A stretch of 64,000 bases of DNA. It comes from Tupaia tana (Eukaryota > Chordata > Mammalia > Scandentia > Tupaiidae). The stretch is from the NCBI GenBank assembly GCA_026018925.1, contig JAKSZU010000006.1:128603592-128667591 (forward strand), read 5' to 3'. Below, piece after piece: positions 32,884-43,969 of the stretch; the stretch's first letter is position 1, and each line of letters begins with the position of its first letter. Position numbers and translations under genes: made by a program. The notes under the pieces were generated by a model. That model was not told where the DNA came from and ran no database searches. It saw only the letters and a program-made list of their open reading frames with translations.

Positions 32884-33372
32884 GTTTTTATCCTGTTAAT
32901 CTGCCTCATGTCAGTTTAATTTGTAACCCAGCCAAAGAACCTAGAGAGGAAGAGGGAAGTCATTGTTCCTCCCCTTCCGCAATGATATATGTTTCCGTTT
33001 TAGAACAGTACTAATTTCATGTAACTTAATTTTTAAAACTAAAATTGTCTAAATGCAAAATAATTTGTGATGTAAATTTTATGCTTTGCTAACTCATTCA
33101 ACATATATAAATTTACATATCATTTAGAAGCAAATAAATAAAGAAGCAAACTAGTATCTGACCAAACCGTGTGTCTCCATTTTTGTTTGAGAACCATGGA
33201 CATGGTTTTTCAGGTTGGCCAGAGGGAAATCAAATGGATTAGAAAGGTCCTTAAGGATACAGTTGAGCAAGGTACTCAGTCCTCAGCTCTACACTACAGT
33301 GAGGTTTTGTCAAAGTTCCATATCAGAAATAATGTGCTTTGGAGAGGAAGGAGTTTTTGAATGTCTGATAAG
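32884..33372. other. no feature recognised
   Basis: Short ORFs at 33169-33397 in two frames overlap each other and have no recognisable domain. Confidence 0.4.
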
Positions 33373-33465
33373 AAATGGCCATTTATTAGCAGTCTGACCC
33401 TAGGCATGTCAATTAATCTCTTTGGGTCTCAGTTCCTTTTCATCGTGGATGAAAGGACTAAACCC
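33373..33465 (+). mobile_element. MIR-like fragment
   Basis: AGTCTGACCCTAGGCATGTCAATTAATCTCTTTGGGTCTCAGTTCC follows the sense MIR words for TGTGACCTTGGGCAAGTTAC and CCTCAGTTTCC. Confidence 0.42.
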
Positions 33466-33744
33466 CATAAGAAATTCTTTTCTGCTTTATTATTCTTGAG
33501 TTATTTTCTCTGTAGTGGTGTGAGAACAGAAAAGAAAGTATCTCAGAAAAAAAGGGTAGGAAAACAGTGATAATTGTTCTGGAATAGAAGGATGCAGAAA
33601 AATATACATGGTTGGTGGTTATGAAAGGGGAGCTATATGGGAAAATAAAGAGTTAGATCTTTCTTCAATCCTCTCCAAGTTTATTTATTAACAAATATTT
33701 GTATAGTGTTAAGAAATCCTTAAAGTAGCATTGACTTTTTGCCA

Positions 33745-33935
33745 GGTGTCGTGCTAAGAACTTTACAAATATTAATTCATTCGATACTGAGAAGACAAAG
33801 ACTACTAGCATCTCCGTTTCATAGCTGAGGAAATTGAGGCACAGATAGTTAAGCAATTTAACCTGGGTTACATAGTTAATGAGGGCCAGAGCTGGATTTC
33901 AGACTCAGGCAGTCTGATTTCAACATCCATGCTGT
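33745..33935 (-). mobile_element. MIR
   Basis: TTTTGCCAGGTGTCGTGCTAAGAACTTTACAAATATTAATTCATTC, CATAGCTGAGGAAATTGAGGCACAGATAGTTAAG and CAGAGCTGGATTTCAGACTCAGGCAGTCTGA are clear antisense MIR. Confidence 0.8.
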
Positions 33936-34734
33936 CGTAAGGCTTACTTCACTGTTAGAATGTACCGTATAGTTTCCTCAATGGAAACCTCCACATCAAA
34001 GACAAAAATTTCTTGAACTGTAACAAAAATAATAAATCACTCCAGACATATTTAGGCTAACACATACCCTATTCGTTCCTATGTAATTACACTTTCTCTT
34101 GAGCCTGCCACATTTGGTATCACTGTTTTCATATGAACTAACTCTTCAAGCAAGACTAATGCAAAATGGAGGGGATTGTTCTTTGTTCAGCTGCAAACCA
34201 GGTGGCACAGAGCACAGAGGACAAAGCCAGGCTCTAGAGAGCATGTGAAGGCAACCGACTCTCAGACATACTTGCATAATTAGCTAGAAAGCATTTTCCT
34301 TCAAATGATTGTGACTCTTTTTTGAAGTTTACATCCACTTTTCTTCCTACTACCCTAATTAAAAACAACAACAATCCTCCAAGAAAGCAAGAAAACTAGT
34401 TTTTAAAATGAAGCTTGGCTTTTCCATTAGGAAACATTTCAAGTTTAAGTGCTATGTTGATCTTGTACTGTAGGAGGCAGCATCTCATTGATAAAACAAT
34501 CACCATGGGTTCTGCTGTTGTTTTTGTTGTTGGTTTTCTTCCTTTCTTTGTGAATAGGATTGTGATTGTCTCATACTTTATTATATATTGGTTTCTATTA
34601 AAAAATAAAGTCTTCGCAAAGGGATAGACGCAATGACTGTTGCTGACAGTGTACATAAAATGAAATCTCCATCCTATGGTTTCAATCTACTGTGAAATTT
34701 AACTTGTACTCATACTATTCGGTTTACATTTTCA
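33936..34734. other. no feature recognised
   Basis: Single-copy-looking. The ORFs at 34396-34656 and 34415-34627 are opposite-strand shadows of one another. Confidence 0.42.
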
Positions 34735-34870
34735 GAGTTGGAAGGAACCCAGGAGATACTTTCTTTTGATTTAATTCTCCCGTTTTACAGATCTGAAAGA
34801 CCAGAGTGGTTAAATGGCTTGCTGAAGACAGTGGGAGAGCCAGGACTGGCTTCCAGGCTTTTCTAGCATT
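34735..34870 (-). mobile_element. MIR-like old SINE fragment
   Basis: CAGAGTTGGAAGGAACCCAGGAGATAC, CCCGTTTTACAGATCTGAAAGACCAGAG and GAGAGCCAGGACTGGCTTCC follow a common ancient mammalian SINE pattern. Confidence 0.47.
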
Positions 34871-36340
34871 GGTTCTGTGCCCTGCACACAATTCCCAGGG
34901 TAAATGTTTGTGCAGTCTGGGGTTCAAGTCCCTGTAACATGCTCTTTTTTTGCTTCCCCAGTCACACACACATACTTCTTTCATCATCACGCCTTTTTTT
35001 TTTCTCTTCCAGTTCAATTTATATTAGAAGAAGAATAACATGTGTATCTGGAGAGTTAATGTTGATGTCTAGAGGGTCATTCAGTTTTATTAAACTTCAA
35101 GCAGTGAAATGTCTTGCGAGCCATTCATCACAGGTGCTTTGAGGGTATGCTTGCAGAGAGAGAACCAGGACTGCTGGGAGCTAGGGCTTCCATGATCCCA
35201 GGGTATTAAAATCAGGTTGTCAGAGTGTGTTAGAACTCAGTTTCATGCCTCTGGTCCTGCTGTTTCTACTGTCCGGTTCCCAGCATTTAAAAAATATTTT
35301 ATTTAAATATGCATGTAATTTGTATTTACATCTTTGTTTCTATACTCCAATTACAATTGGTGTCTATCAGGGTAGACCCTGTTCCTTCTCTCTCCCCAGG
35401 GTCCTTTAAAAAAATTCCTACATTTGCTTCTTTTAAAAAACAAAAAGCTACCACTACCAAAACCACCACGACAAAACTTACTTTTTACTCTTCAAAGCTT
35501 CACTTAGAATACTTCAGCCCATAGTAATCTTTCCTTCCTTTAACCCAGGACATCTGTGTTGACAGTTATTCTGTTACTATTTCATGTTCAAAATCTGGCC
35601 TCTTCAACCAGATTGTACTTACCCCAGGATATATTCACATCTGCCCTGCTGTAAAGTATAGACATCTATCTAGGGGATTAGCTAATTCAATTATGAAGCC
35701 CCCAGCCCCTTTCCTGATCCTTCTTGCAATGCATTAGAAATGACTTTGTGGCTACTTTGATTTAACAGATTTCAGGATGCTGAGGAGGCCACATTTACCA
35801 AAGGGTTGATGTTTTACAAGGTCACCCATGACTGTGACCTTTCCTTCTCTCTTTCTTCCACATGACAGGCAAGCTGATCCAAAGCACCATATATATATTT
35901 ATTTATTTTTCATCTAAAAATTCTGGGAGAACTGCCTGATAATAAAATTTAGATTTGAGGTTGGGAAGAAGTGACCCCTCAGGTCTTAAACCCAATTTAT
36001 GTGGAACTCTGCATTGGGATTTCACGTACAAGCTGGGCCAATAATAGCAGAAGGTCCTTTGATTTTTGCCTTTGCACCTTTCTTTATGTTTCCATGAGAT
36101 TCTGAAGGAGAGATAGTATAACTGATGCCAAACAGGATTTGAGCATTTCAGACTATTTTTAAACAGTGAGCACATGTTAAAGATTTATCTAAGTTTTTAA
36201 TGAGGGAGCCAGCAGTATGATAAATCTGGTTCAAAGGAGAAGAGACAATATATTTTTAGTAACTCAAATAATGAATATTGAATGAAAGATTACTGTGTTA
36301 GGTACAAACATAATCAATGTCCTCTAGCACAATTAAAGTA
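34871..36340. other. longest repeat-poor stretch with its neighbours
   Basis: No SINE or LINE recognised over nearly 1.5 kb, which is unusual for this window. No ORF above about 90 codons and no clear exon. A conserved non-coding element cannot be excluded from one sequence. Confidence 0.42.
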
Positions 36341-36344
36341 ATAT

Positions 36345-36377
<33 letters not shown>
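36341..36377. repeat. (GT)n microsatellite
   Basis: A nearly pure GT run between ATATAC and ATAAAACC. Confidence 0.96.
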
Positions 36378-36379
<2 letters not shown>

Positions 36380-36808
36380 AAACCTGATAGGAATAATTTG
36401 TACCTTTACTTTGTCAAATCTCTACTAGACAAAGTTATTTTAATTTTTATTAGATAAGAATTATTTGAATTATTATATATTTTCTAAAAGTTAACATCTA
36501 TCCCTACAGAGTTGTAAAATATCCTAATTATGGATGCTAATAGTATAATACTAATAGTAAATAGTAAAATGCAGTTACACAATTTACAGAATTAAATTAT
36601 CATATGTATCTGTTACACAAGTTCTAGCCTGATATTGATAGAAAATATTGTCATTCCTTTGCCTCTTTCCAAGTTTTGTGTATTTTTCTTAACCATCCCA
36701 CCTTGTGATCATAAATAATCTTCAAGGTTATTAATTATTCAGACCAATAATTATAACAAAAATCCTGGTCTTACTGTGTTTGGCTTAATTCATTTAGAAA
36801 GGTATATC
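36378..36808. other. AT-rich stretch, no feature recognised
   Basis: Contains short imperfect ATAGTA/TAATA repeats near 36535-36570. Confidence 0.4.
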
Positions 36809-36825
36809 AAAACTATAACACACAA

Positions 36826-37101
36826 AGGGGACCAGCAGTTAGCATAATGGCTATGTCGCTGGACTCCCACATAGTCGACCGCAGTTCGCGTCCCGGACCC
36901 GGTGGCTTAAACTCACGCCAGGTGCGTGTGTGTGCATGCCCAAGATCCTGAGAGGGGAATGGAGGAGAAGGGATTGCGGTATGGCCATCCCCCCGGGGGG
37001 ATGATTTCTTGCTTTCTGTCTCTCTGTCTCTGTTTGTCTGGTGAGCACACGCGCCCTATAGCGAAAACCTCTCCAAAAAAGGAAACAAAACAAAACAAAA
37101 C
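36826..37101 (+). mobile_element. Type A SINE, well preserved
   Basis: Perfect 17-bp duplication AAAACTATAACACACAA at 36809-36825 and 37102-37118. CCCCCCGGGGGGATG dyad; tail with (CAAAA)n. Confidence 0.97.
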
Positions 37102-37234
37102 AAAACTATAACACACAAGGTAATTTATAGTATGCTCAGCAAATATAGAGACTATGGTGCTAAGTGACTTTTAAGGTGAGAAAAATTCTTTCTGCAAATT
37201 TAATAAGGAATCAAGATTATACTTTTAATAGGCT

Positions 37235-37396
37235 CTATACAGAGGTTCTGAAACATTTTATTAGCAAAATTTCAAACACATGCAGAAATAAAGATAATAG
37301 TGTAGTAAAAACATCCATGCCTTTCCCCTTCAAGAATCATCCATCCATGACTAATCTTATTTTTTCTATAATTAACCTCCCAACACTGGTTATTTA
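37235..37396 (-). mobile_element. L1/HAL1-like 3' fragment
   Basis: ATTTTATTAGCAAAATTTCAAACACATGCAGAAATAAAGATAATAGTGTAGT and CATCCATGACTAATCTTATTTTTTC resemble the antisense element at 5136-5425. Confidence 0.42.
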
Positions 37397-37828
37397 AAAA
37401 AATTCTTACATCTTGATTGAGTTACAAATGACATATAATATGTAGGCAATTAAAATGTGTAATTCAATCAATTGAAAATGGCAACGTCAAGGTGACGTGT
37501 GTGTGACGTGTGTACACCCATGAAATCACCACTGAAATCCGTATACAAATATTTTTCAGCACCCCAAAATTCCTTCTCCCTCTTTGTAAGCCATACCTTG
37601 TTTGTCTTCAGGCAACCAGTGATCTGCTTCTTATCGTACATTTTAGAATTTTATATAAATTAAATCATGTAATATATACTTTTTTGTTGCTTGGCTTCTT
37701 TCATTAAGCATAATAATTTTGATTCTCGTGTGTATCAATAGTTTAGTATTTCATTATCTATGTATACCACATTTGTTTATTCATTCATTTATTTATGCAC
37801 ATTTGGGTTGTTTCCAGTTTTTTGTTTA

Positions 37829-38040
37829 AGGTTTTAACTAAAAGGAAAGGGAAAGTGGAAATAACCCTTCCATGGGGGATGACCACACTGCAATCCCTTT
37901 TCCTCCTTTCTCCTTTCAGGATTTTGGACATGCACGCACACCTGCCTGGCATGATATTCAAGCCACCAGGTCTGGGACTCAAACCATGGTCAGCCATGTG
38001 GGAGTTCAGTGCCTTAATCACCAAGTACCTGCTGGCCCCC
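37829..38040 (-). mobile_element. Type A/C SINE
   Basis: GGAAATAACCCTTCCATGGGGGATGACC and the head complement CTCAAACCATGGTCAGCCATGTGGGAG...CCTGCTGGCCCCC. The T tail and the CCTATAGC-type end are missing. Confidence 0.86.
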
Positions 38041-38160
38041 TCTCCCACTTTTTAACTGTTAAAAATAAAGTTGTTATGAGCATTCATGTACAAGTGTTTA
38101 CATTTTAGATTCTATCATGTAAATACTCAGCAGTAGAATGGCTCTAGCATGTACTGCTGG

Positions 38161-38491
38161 TGCGTGGTTTGAATGTATTCTCTAGAGTTCATGTATTGAA
38201 CACTTAGTCCTCAAGGCGACACTGTTGGGAGGTAGGATTTAATGGGATGTATTCAGTGGAAGGCTTACTCTCATGAGCGGATTAATGCCAATTTTGAAAT
38301 TGCTTGGGTCTGTGAGTTTGATCTTTCTCTCTCTTGCCCTTCCATCTTCTGTGAGCAACAAGAAGGCCCTTTCCAGATGCCTCAATTTGAACTTCCTAGT
38401 CCTTAGAACTGTGAGCCAAGTAAATTACTGTTCATTATAAATTACCCAATGTGTGGTACTCCGTAATAGCAGGACAAAATGGACTAAGACA
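38161..38491 (+). mobile_element. MaLR (MST/THE1-like) solo LTR
   Basis: Starts TGCGTGGTTTGAATGTATTC and ends ATGGACTAAGACA, with CTGTGAGCCAAGTAAATTACTGTTCATTATAAATTACCCA (polyadenylation region) in between. The 5-bp duplication is GCTGG before and GCAGG after. It is a solo LTR of a fossil ERVL-MaLR element with no coding sequence, inserted in an older L1. Confidence 0.88.
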
Positions 38492-38611
38492 GCAGGTAAC
38501 TTTAGCTTTTTACAAAATGCCTAAGTGGCTGTACTATTCTGCAGACCCACAGCAATATGTATGAGTTTCAGGTTGCTTCACATCTTACCAAGACTTAGTA
38601 AGGTTTCTTAA

Positions 38612-38870
38612 AATTTTTTTTTAGAGTTTTTTTTGCAACAGGGCGCATACGCTCGCCAGAAAGACAGAGAGAGACAGAGAGACAGAAAGCAAGGAATCAC
38701 CCCCCCCAGGGGGTATGGCCAAGCGGCAATCCCTTCTCCTCCATTTTCCTCTTGGGATCTTGGGCATGCACTCGCCCGGCATGAGTTTAAGCTGCCACGT
38801 GTGGGACTCGAACTGCAGTCGACTACATGGGAGTCCAGCGACATAGCCATTATGCCAACTGCTCATCCCA
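38612..38870 (-). mobile_element. Type A SINE
   Basis: GCAACAGGGCGCATACGCTCGCC, CCCCCCCCAGGGGGTATGGCC, and the head CTCGAACTGCAGTCGACTACATGGG...ACTGCTCATCCC. Imperfect duplication AGTAAGGTTT / AGTAAAATTT. Confidence 0.93.
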
Positions 38871-39025
38871 GTAAAATTTTTATTTTTAGAAATTTAGTCA
38901 TTCTAACAGATGTGATCTTGTATCTTATCATAGTTTTATTCGTATTTCTCCGATAATTAGTGATGTGTAGCATCTATTCAATTGACGTATTCATATATCT
39001 TCTTTTGTGAAGTATCTGTTCAAGT

Positions 39026-39277
39026 TTTTTTTTTTTTTTTTTTTTTTTTGAAGAGGTTTTTGCTACAGGTGCATGCGCTCAGCAGAGAGACAGAGAGAGA
39101 CACCCCCCGGGGGGATGCTCACACTGCAATCCCTTCTCCTCCATTCTCCTCTTGGGATCTTGGGCACGGATGCACACGGGCCCGCCGTGAGTTTAAGCCA
39201 CCAGGTCTGGGACTCAAACCGCGGTTGACTACATGGAAGTTCAGCGACATAGCCATTATGCTAAGTGCTGGTCACTG
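39026..39277 (-). mobile_element. Type A SINE
   Basis: T run of about 26. Duplication TGTTCAAGT at 39017-39025 and 39278-39286. The GA-rich stretch before the CCCCCC dyad is shortened. Confidence 0.94.
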
Positions 39278-39337
39278 TGTTCAAGTCTTTTACCCTGTTT
39301 AAATTGGGTTTTTATCTTCTTGTTATTGGGTTATTAA

Positions 39338-39585
39338 TTCTTTTTTTTTAAAGATTTTTGTCATAGCATATGCATTTTGCCAAAGAGAGAGTGAGAGACA
39401 TTGAAAGGGAAAGTGAGAAATAATGCCCCTGAGAGGATGACCACACCACAATCCTTTCTCCTCCATTCTCTTCCGGGGATTTTGGGCACTCATATATGTG
39501 TGCACAGCCTGATTTTCAAGCCACCACGTCAAATACTGGAACCGTAGTCCAGAGCTATAACTACTATACCACCTACTGGCCCCAT
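39338..39585 (-). mobile_element. Type A SINE, diverged
   Basis: AAAGATTTTTGTCATAGCATATGCATTTTGCC and the head complement ACTATACCACCTACTGGCCCC. GTTATTA / GTTATAA flank it. Confidence 0.9.
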
Positions 39586-39702
39586 GTTATAAGAGTTCTA
39601 TAGATATTCTAGACCAAACTCCTTAGCCATATACATGTGTTGCAAAATGTTTCTGCTAGTACGTAGTTGCCTTTCCATTTTCTTATCAATATAGCTTTAA
39701 AT

Positions 39703-39943
39703 TTCTTTTTTAATTGCCAGAGAGCAAGTTGCTTGTCTGAGAGATACAGAGACAGAGGTGTGTGTGGGGGGAAACACTCCCCAATAAGCTGTGGTCATGC
39801 CACAGTCAATTCTCCATTTCTCTGTCCTGTTAGGATTTGGGCATGCACACACATGCTCCTGGTGTGTTTATCAAGCTACTGGGGCCAGGATTCAGCCATG
39901 AGGGGTCTGATTCCTTTAAGCATTAAGGCTATAGGATTGGCCT
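39703..39943 (-). mobile_element. Type C SINE
   Basis: AATTGCCAGAGAGCAAGTTGC, AACACTCCCCAATAAGCTGTGGTCATGCC, AGGATTCAGCCATGAGGGGTCTG and ATAGGATTGGCC. Confidence 0.87.
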
Positions 39944-40419
39944 CAGACTTCTTATTTTGACTTTTTTCTTGGAATGTATATTTTCCATTAGTTTGATTTC
40001 CATTCATCTCTTTTCTTATGTATAAAATGTTTCTCTTAGGCAGTATATATTTGTTCTTTTTTAAAAAATCTATTCCGAAAACCTCTGCCTTTTATTTATA
40101 TTGCTTACTTAATTTTTAATAGTATTACCGATAGGATTGGATTCATGTCTACCATATTATTATTTTTTTTTGCCTTTCTCATTTTATTACATTGTTGTTC
40201 CTTTCCTGCCTTTTGAGTTATTTAAATGTTTCTAAAATTTGGTACAATGTATCATGTGGCTTTTTAGCTATGCTTCCTGGCATTATTTTAGTAATTTTTC
40301 AAGCAATTTTTATTATATATCCTTTACTTTTAGTCTATTGAGAATTAGTGTTGTAATTTTTTATGTAAGATCTATAACCCCACAATTGTATAGGGCTCAT
40401 TGCCTTTCATCCTTACCTG

Positions 40420-40630
40420 CTACTTTTTATGCTTTATGGGGGTTGCGGGGAGACTTGCATTTTGACAGTCTTGCCTTACTGTGATCTCGTGTGCAGCCTC
40501 CCAGTTAGCTATGACAAGTGCATGCCACCATGCTTGGCCTACTTATTTTGGTTTAGGGGTCAAAATCCTGCTTCCTCTGTGACTTCAGCCTCTCGGCAGC
40601 ACACTACAACTTGTGCCACTGTGGCCAGGC
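40420..40630 (-). mobile_element. 7SL-derived (Alu-like) dimer relic
   Basis: GTGCAGCCTCCCAGTTAGCTATGACAAGTGCATGCCACCATGCTTGGCCTAC is close to the antisense Alu word series. A second, weaker unit (TGACTTCAGCCTCTCGGCAGC...TGCCACTGTGGCCAGG) follows, giving a possible dimer. Confidence 0.5.
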
Positions 40631-40640
40631 AGACTTTTTA

Positions 40641-41233
40641 CTTTTTAATCTGACGTGCTTTTTATATTGTCTATCCAGTTAGTGACACAGATAGGTTAAT
40701 AATTAACAATATTATGTAAAATTTCACTTTATCGTTAGAGAAGAATAAATAAGAGCACTGTGAAACAAGATGTTCAGTTGAACCATTTGTTGCCAAAACA
40801 TAACAATGCCACTTGAAGAAATTTTTACAATTCTTAATTGCTTTCTTTTATCCACTTTCCCCATGCTCTGTACTCAGCTGTAAAAACCTATTAGAATATG
40901 TTGGTTAGAGCAAGGAAATGAGTAGTTTGAAAAAATTTTCTAAGGTGATTTTTATCATCCTTCCTATATCCAGAAGTTAGACTATGAAAGTTTTTATTCT
41001 GTTTTATTTATTTTCTTGGGGGAAAAGTGAGAAGATACAGAGGATTATTTCTCATGAGAGATTTTGGACTTTTTATTCTTTGCAAGTGGTAGAGAAAAAT
41101 CATTTGGCATGAAGAATTGGGACATTTTAGAAGACCACAGTCAGTTCTTTGGGGGACATTTCTTGTTCATGAGTCTAAAAGGCATTAGAATAGTCATTTC
41201 TAAATGCGTTTCTATAAAACACATAAGAGGCTG
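40641..41233. other. no feature recognised
   Basis: No named repeat and no coding signal. Confidence 0.4.
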
Positions 41234-41250
41234 CAAACATAAGACCTCTT

Positions 41251-41498
41251 TTTGGAGAGGTTTTTGCTAAAGGGCACGTGCGCTCACCAGACAGACAGAG
41301 GCAGAGAGACAGAAAGAGAGAAATCCCCCCAGGGGGGATGGCCTCGCCGCAATCCCTTCTCCTCAATTCTTCTCTCGGGATCTTGGGCACACACGCACAT
41401 GCACTCGACATGAGTTTTAAGCCGCCCGTCCGGGACTTGAACCGTGGTCGACTACATGGGAGTCCAGTGACATAGCCATTACGCTAACTGCTGGTCCC
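41251..41498 (-). mobile_element. Type A SINE, well preserved
   Basis: Perfect 17-bp duplication CAAACATAAGACCTCTT at 41234-41250 and 41499-41515. The dyad CCCCCCAGGGGGGATGG is intact. Confidence 0.97.
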
Positions 41499-41515
41499 CA
41501 AACATAAGACCTCTT

Positions 41516-42498
41516 GATTTTTCTTGAGTTACAGTGTAGGATGTCGGCATGCTAGGAGAAGGGTGGTCAAAGGTGGTCATTTGAGGTCAAAATTGTTTGG
41601 ACTACATTGCAAGTGTTGTAAATATTTACATTTGGAGAACTGATAAATAAATTAGATCGCTTTTGTTAACTAACTAAGACCTATGTTCTAGTGACAGCAT
41701 AGCCCTCACTCACATTTTAGCAAGTTACTTGTCCTCTCTTTACTCTGGATTTCTCATGAAATAAATGAGCTTGAGTATAAAACATGGCTTTCAAACTATG
41801 TTGTAGCAGAACTTCTTTTTGGATGAAATGGAAAAAGGAAGCTGAACATTTCAGACAGGATAAGGGAGTCTGCTTTCATTGGAGAAGACTGCTGTGCCCC
41901 TCTGTTTCTATTTAGTGGGCCCCTAAGGCATGGTCAGGAAGAAAGGCTTCCTCATATCATCCTGGTATTATGGGTTTGTATTCACTAATTGGAAGCCATT
42001 GCTCTGGGTTTCTATCAAGCTCAAAAGTCAATGAATGTCTTGTATGTGAGTTGGGTAGTGTAGCAAGGAAGGGTGGGTGGAAATCCCACCACTGATTTCT
42101 GTTCAATTGAAATATTTGCCTGAGTAAGAGATATCGTTACTCCAGAGTCTGATTCGGTAATCAAGATGCTGCCTTCTTCAGTATTCATTTTATTAATTAT
42201 CATCTCTTTTCTTTTAGTTTTCATTGACTTCTTACACATGTTCAAACTTTCTTCATACACTTGTTCTCTCTCTCTCTCTCACTGCCTTTCTCATTTGTAA
42301 ATCCCAAAGCACATGTAACAACTTGTCTGTTGACATTTAATTCTCTTCCAATTACCACCTTGGGGGGGGGGAATACATTATTTTCTGTCTCTGTTTCCTC
42401 ACTATGAGTTCATTGAATATATTGCAAATTTTTTTCATTATTATCCTTATAGTAAATGTCCTAACTTTCCCTATTAATTGTCAAATCTAGTGAATTCT
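41516..42498. other. mostly unassigned; weak MIR near 41720-41785
   Basis: TTAGCAAGTTACTTGTCCTCTCTTTACTCTGG is MIR-like. A CT run lies at 42266-42281 and a G8 run at 42363. The rest is unassigned. Confidence 0.4.
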
Positions 42499-42580
42499 TT
42501 TTTTTTTTTTTTTTTTTTTTTTAACTTAACCTGTGCGGTCATTAGAGGTTTTTGCTGTACGTATTTTTTTTTTTTTTAAC
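42499..42580 (-). mobile_element. SINE tail fragment with T runs
   Basis: A T run of about 23, then AACTTAACCTGTGCGGTCATTAGAGGTTTTTGCTGTACG and another T run. GAGGTTTTTGCTGTA is the type A tail word; the rest of the SINE is missing. Confidence 0.5.
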
Positions 42581-42599
42581 ATAAGTCTACTTTTGTGAT

Positions 42600-42775
42600 T
42601 TATTTACTGGTTTATTTTGAGGGTTCTTTTTTCCTTTACTTACTTATTTCTTTTTTCTTTTTAGTGAGAGACTCACACACAAAGGTGTTTTTGACAGGAT
42701 TTTATCATGTAGCAATCCTCTTGCTCCAACCTCCTAGTTAGCTAAGATGATAAGTGAGAGCCATCCTAGCAATTT
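42600..42775 (-). mobile_element. 7SL-derived monomer relic
   Basis: GTAGCAATCCTCTTGCTCCAACCTCCTAGTTAGCTAAGATGATAAGTGAGAGCCATCC parallels the antisense Alu words CAATCCTCCTGCCTCAGCCTCC, GAGTAGCTGGGA and GTGAGCCACC. Confidence 0.45.
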
Positions 42776-42971
42776 TTTCTTTTCAAACAACTCATTTTCT
42801 CTGGACAGTTTCATCCATGACCAAAGCTCTTTCTGCCACTTATCTGTTAATAGTTCTAAAAATCTATACTTCCTGCTCAAATTGCTCTCTAGATGTTGAG
42901 GCCCATTAACTTGATGTGAGTGTCCCACCAAAAGCACTTCTAACTCAAAATGTCCATAATAGAATTCATCT

Positions 42972-43182
42972 GGGGGCTGGGAGGTGGTGTGGTGGTTAAA
43001 GGCACTAGATTCCCACATGGCCAACTATGGTTCAAGTCCCGGACCTGGTGTCTTACTTTCTCCCTTTCCCTTTCTCTCTCTCTTTCTCTCTGGTCAAATT
43101 AAATAATAATAATAATAATAATAATAATGATGATGATGATGAATGGAATTAAATAGATAAATAATTCTTTAAAAAAAAGAAT
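42972..43182 (+). mobile_element. Type B SINE with (ATA)n(ATG)n tail
   Basis: GGGGGCTGGGAGGTGGTGTGGTGGTTAAAGG, GGTTCAAGTCCCGGACC (B box), then the CT run and TGGTCAAATTAAATAATAATAATA...GATGATGATG. AGAATTCATC / AGAATTCAGT flank it. The tail has become a trinucleotide microsatellite. Confidence 0.94.
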
Positions 43183-43189
43183 TCAGTTG

Positions 43190-43677
43190 GTTCCTGCACA
43201 TACTGTACCAGTTCTTGATTTGTTGCTTTTCAGCCCCACATCTCTCTATCACCTTCTCTGTGATAATGTCTGGGACCTATAAGCATTTCTCCTTTGTCAG
43301 CAAAGAGTATTGAAGGCCATTGCAGGAGGAAAGGGTTTCTTCACCTGATTCATGGGCTACTTTTGAGTGGCAGCCAGCAGCACCTGACGTTTTCCTTTGG
43401 GCAGCTTTCTTCAGCAACCCAAGGGTAGCTTTCCCTTGCATTCAACCCATGGTTCCTCCTTGTGGACGGCTTCCTCCAGCACTCCAAACAGTGGAATAGG
43501 AAAAGTGTTCTTCTGGTGTATTCTCAGCTCAATGCTTTGACATCATTGCATCATGCCTGCTCTTTTCTGTCAAGGTTCAGAATTCTGCTTTGGTGGGAAA
43601 TAAGGGCCTCTTCTGAATTTGGTGCTTCCTCAGATATTTTATTTCAGCCCTAGAGATAGTGGCTGCTACCTCTATCT
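43190..43677. other. GC-richer unassigned block
   Basis: Less AT-rich than its surroundings, with GGAGGAAAGGGTTTCTTCACC and GGTTCAGAATTCTGCTTTGGTGGG. It looks like an old interspersed repeat but I cannot name it. The 63-codon ORF at 43462 has no recognised domain. Confidence 0.4.
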
Positions 43678-43688
43678 GCTATTTATTC

Positions 43689-43958
43689 TCTTTATTTAAA
43701 TTTTATTTTATTTATTGCTAGAGACCATGTGTACTCATGTATGTGTATGAGAGGTCGGAAAGGGGGGGAAATCCCCTAAAGAGGTGTGGTCATATTGTGA
43801 TTCTTTTTCTTCTATTTCTCCATCTCATCAGGGTTTGGAGCACATACATGCACACACCCAGCTGCTTTTCAAGCCACTGGGGTCAGGACTTAAACTGTGG
43901 TTGGCCAGGTGGGATCTGACTGTGTAGCACTTATTTCCTGCACTGTAGCACTGGCCCT
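43689..43958 (-). mobile_element. Type C SINE
   Basis: Duplication TGCTATTTATT at 43678-43688 and 43959-43969. TGCTAGAGACCATGTGTACTC, AAATCCCCTAAAGAGGTGTGGTC, GGTTGGCCAGGTGGGATCTG. Confidence 0.92.
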
Positions 43959-43969
43959 TGCTATTTATT

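Larger units (their letters stand above)
37397..40410 (-). mobile_element. antisense L1 with five SINEs and one LTR
   Basis: Order on the plus strand: 3' UTR (ATTGAGTTACAAATGACATATAATATG), TTGGCTTCTTTCATTAAGCATAATAA, CATTTGGGTTGTTTCCAG, GTTATGAGCATTCATGTACAAGTG, the site of the LTR, CTAACAGATGTGATCTTG, CTTTTGTGAAGTATCTGTTCAAG, AGAGTTCTATAGATATTCTAG. After a gap come TTTCTCTTAGGCAGTATATAT and TGGATTCATGTCTACCATATTATTA. ORF2 is broken throughout. Confidence 0.87.

Noticed and set aside
36203..36240. GGGAGCCAGCAGTATGATAAATCTGG as a SINE head
   Set aside because: Only the first dozen bases fit, and no B box, body or tail follows.
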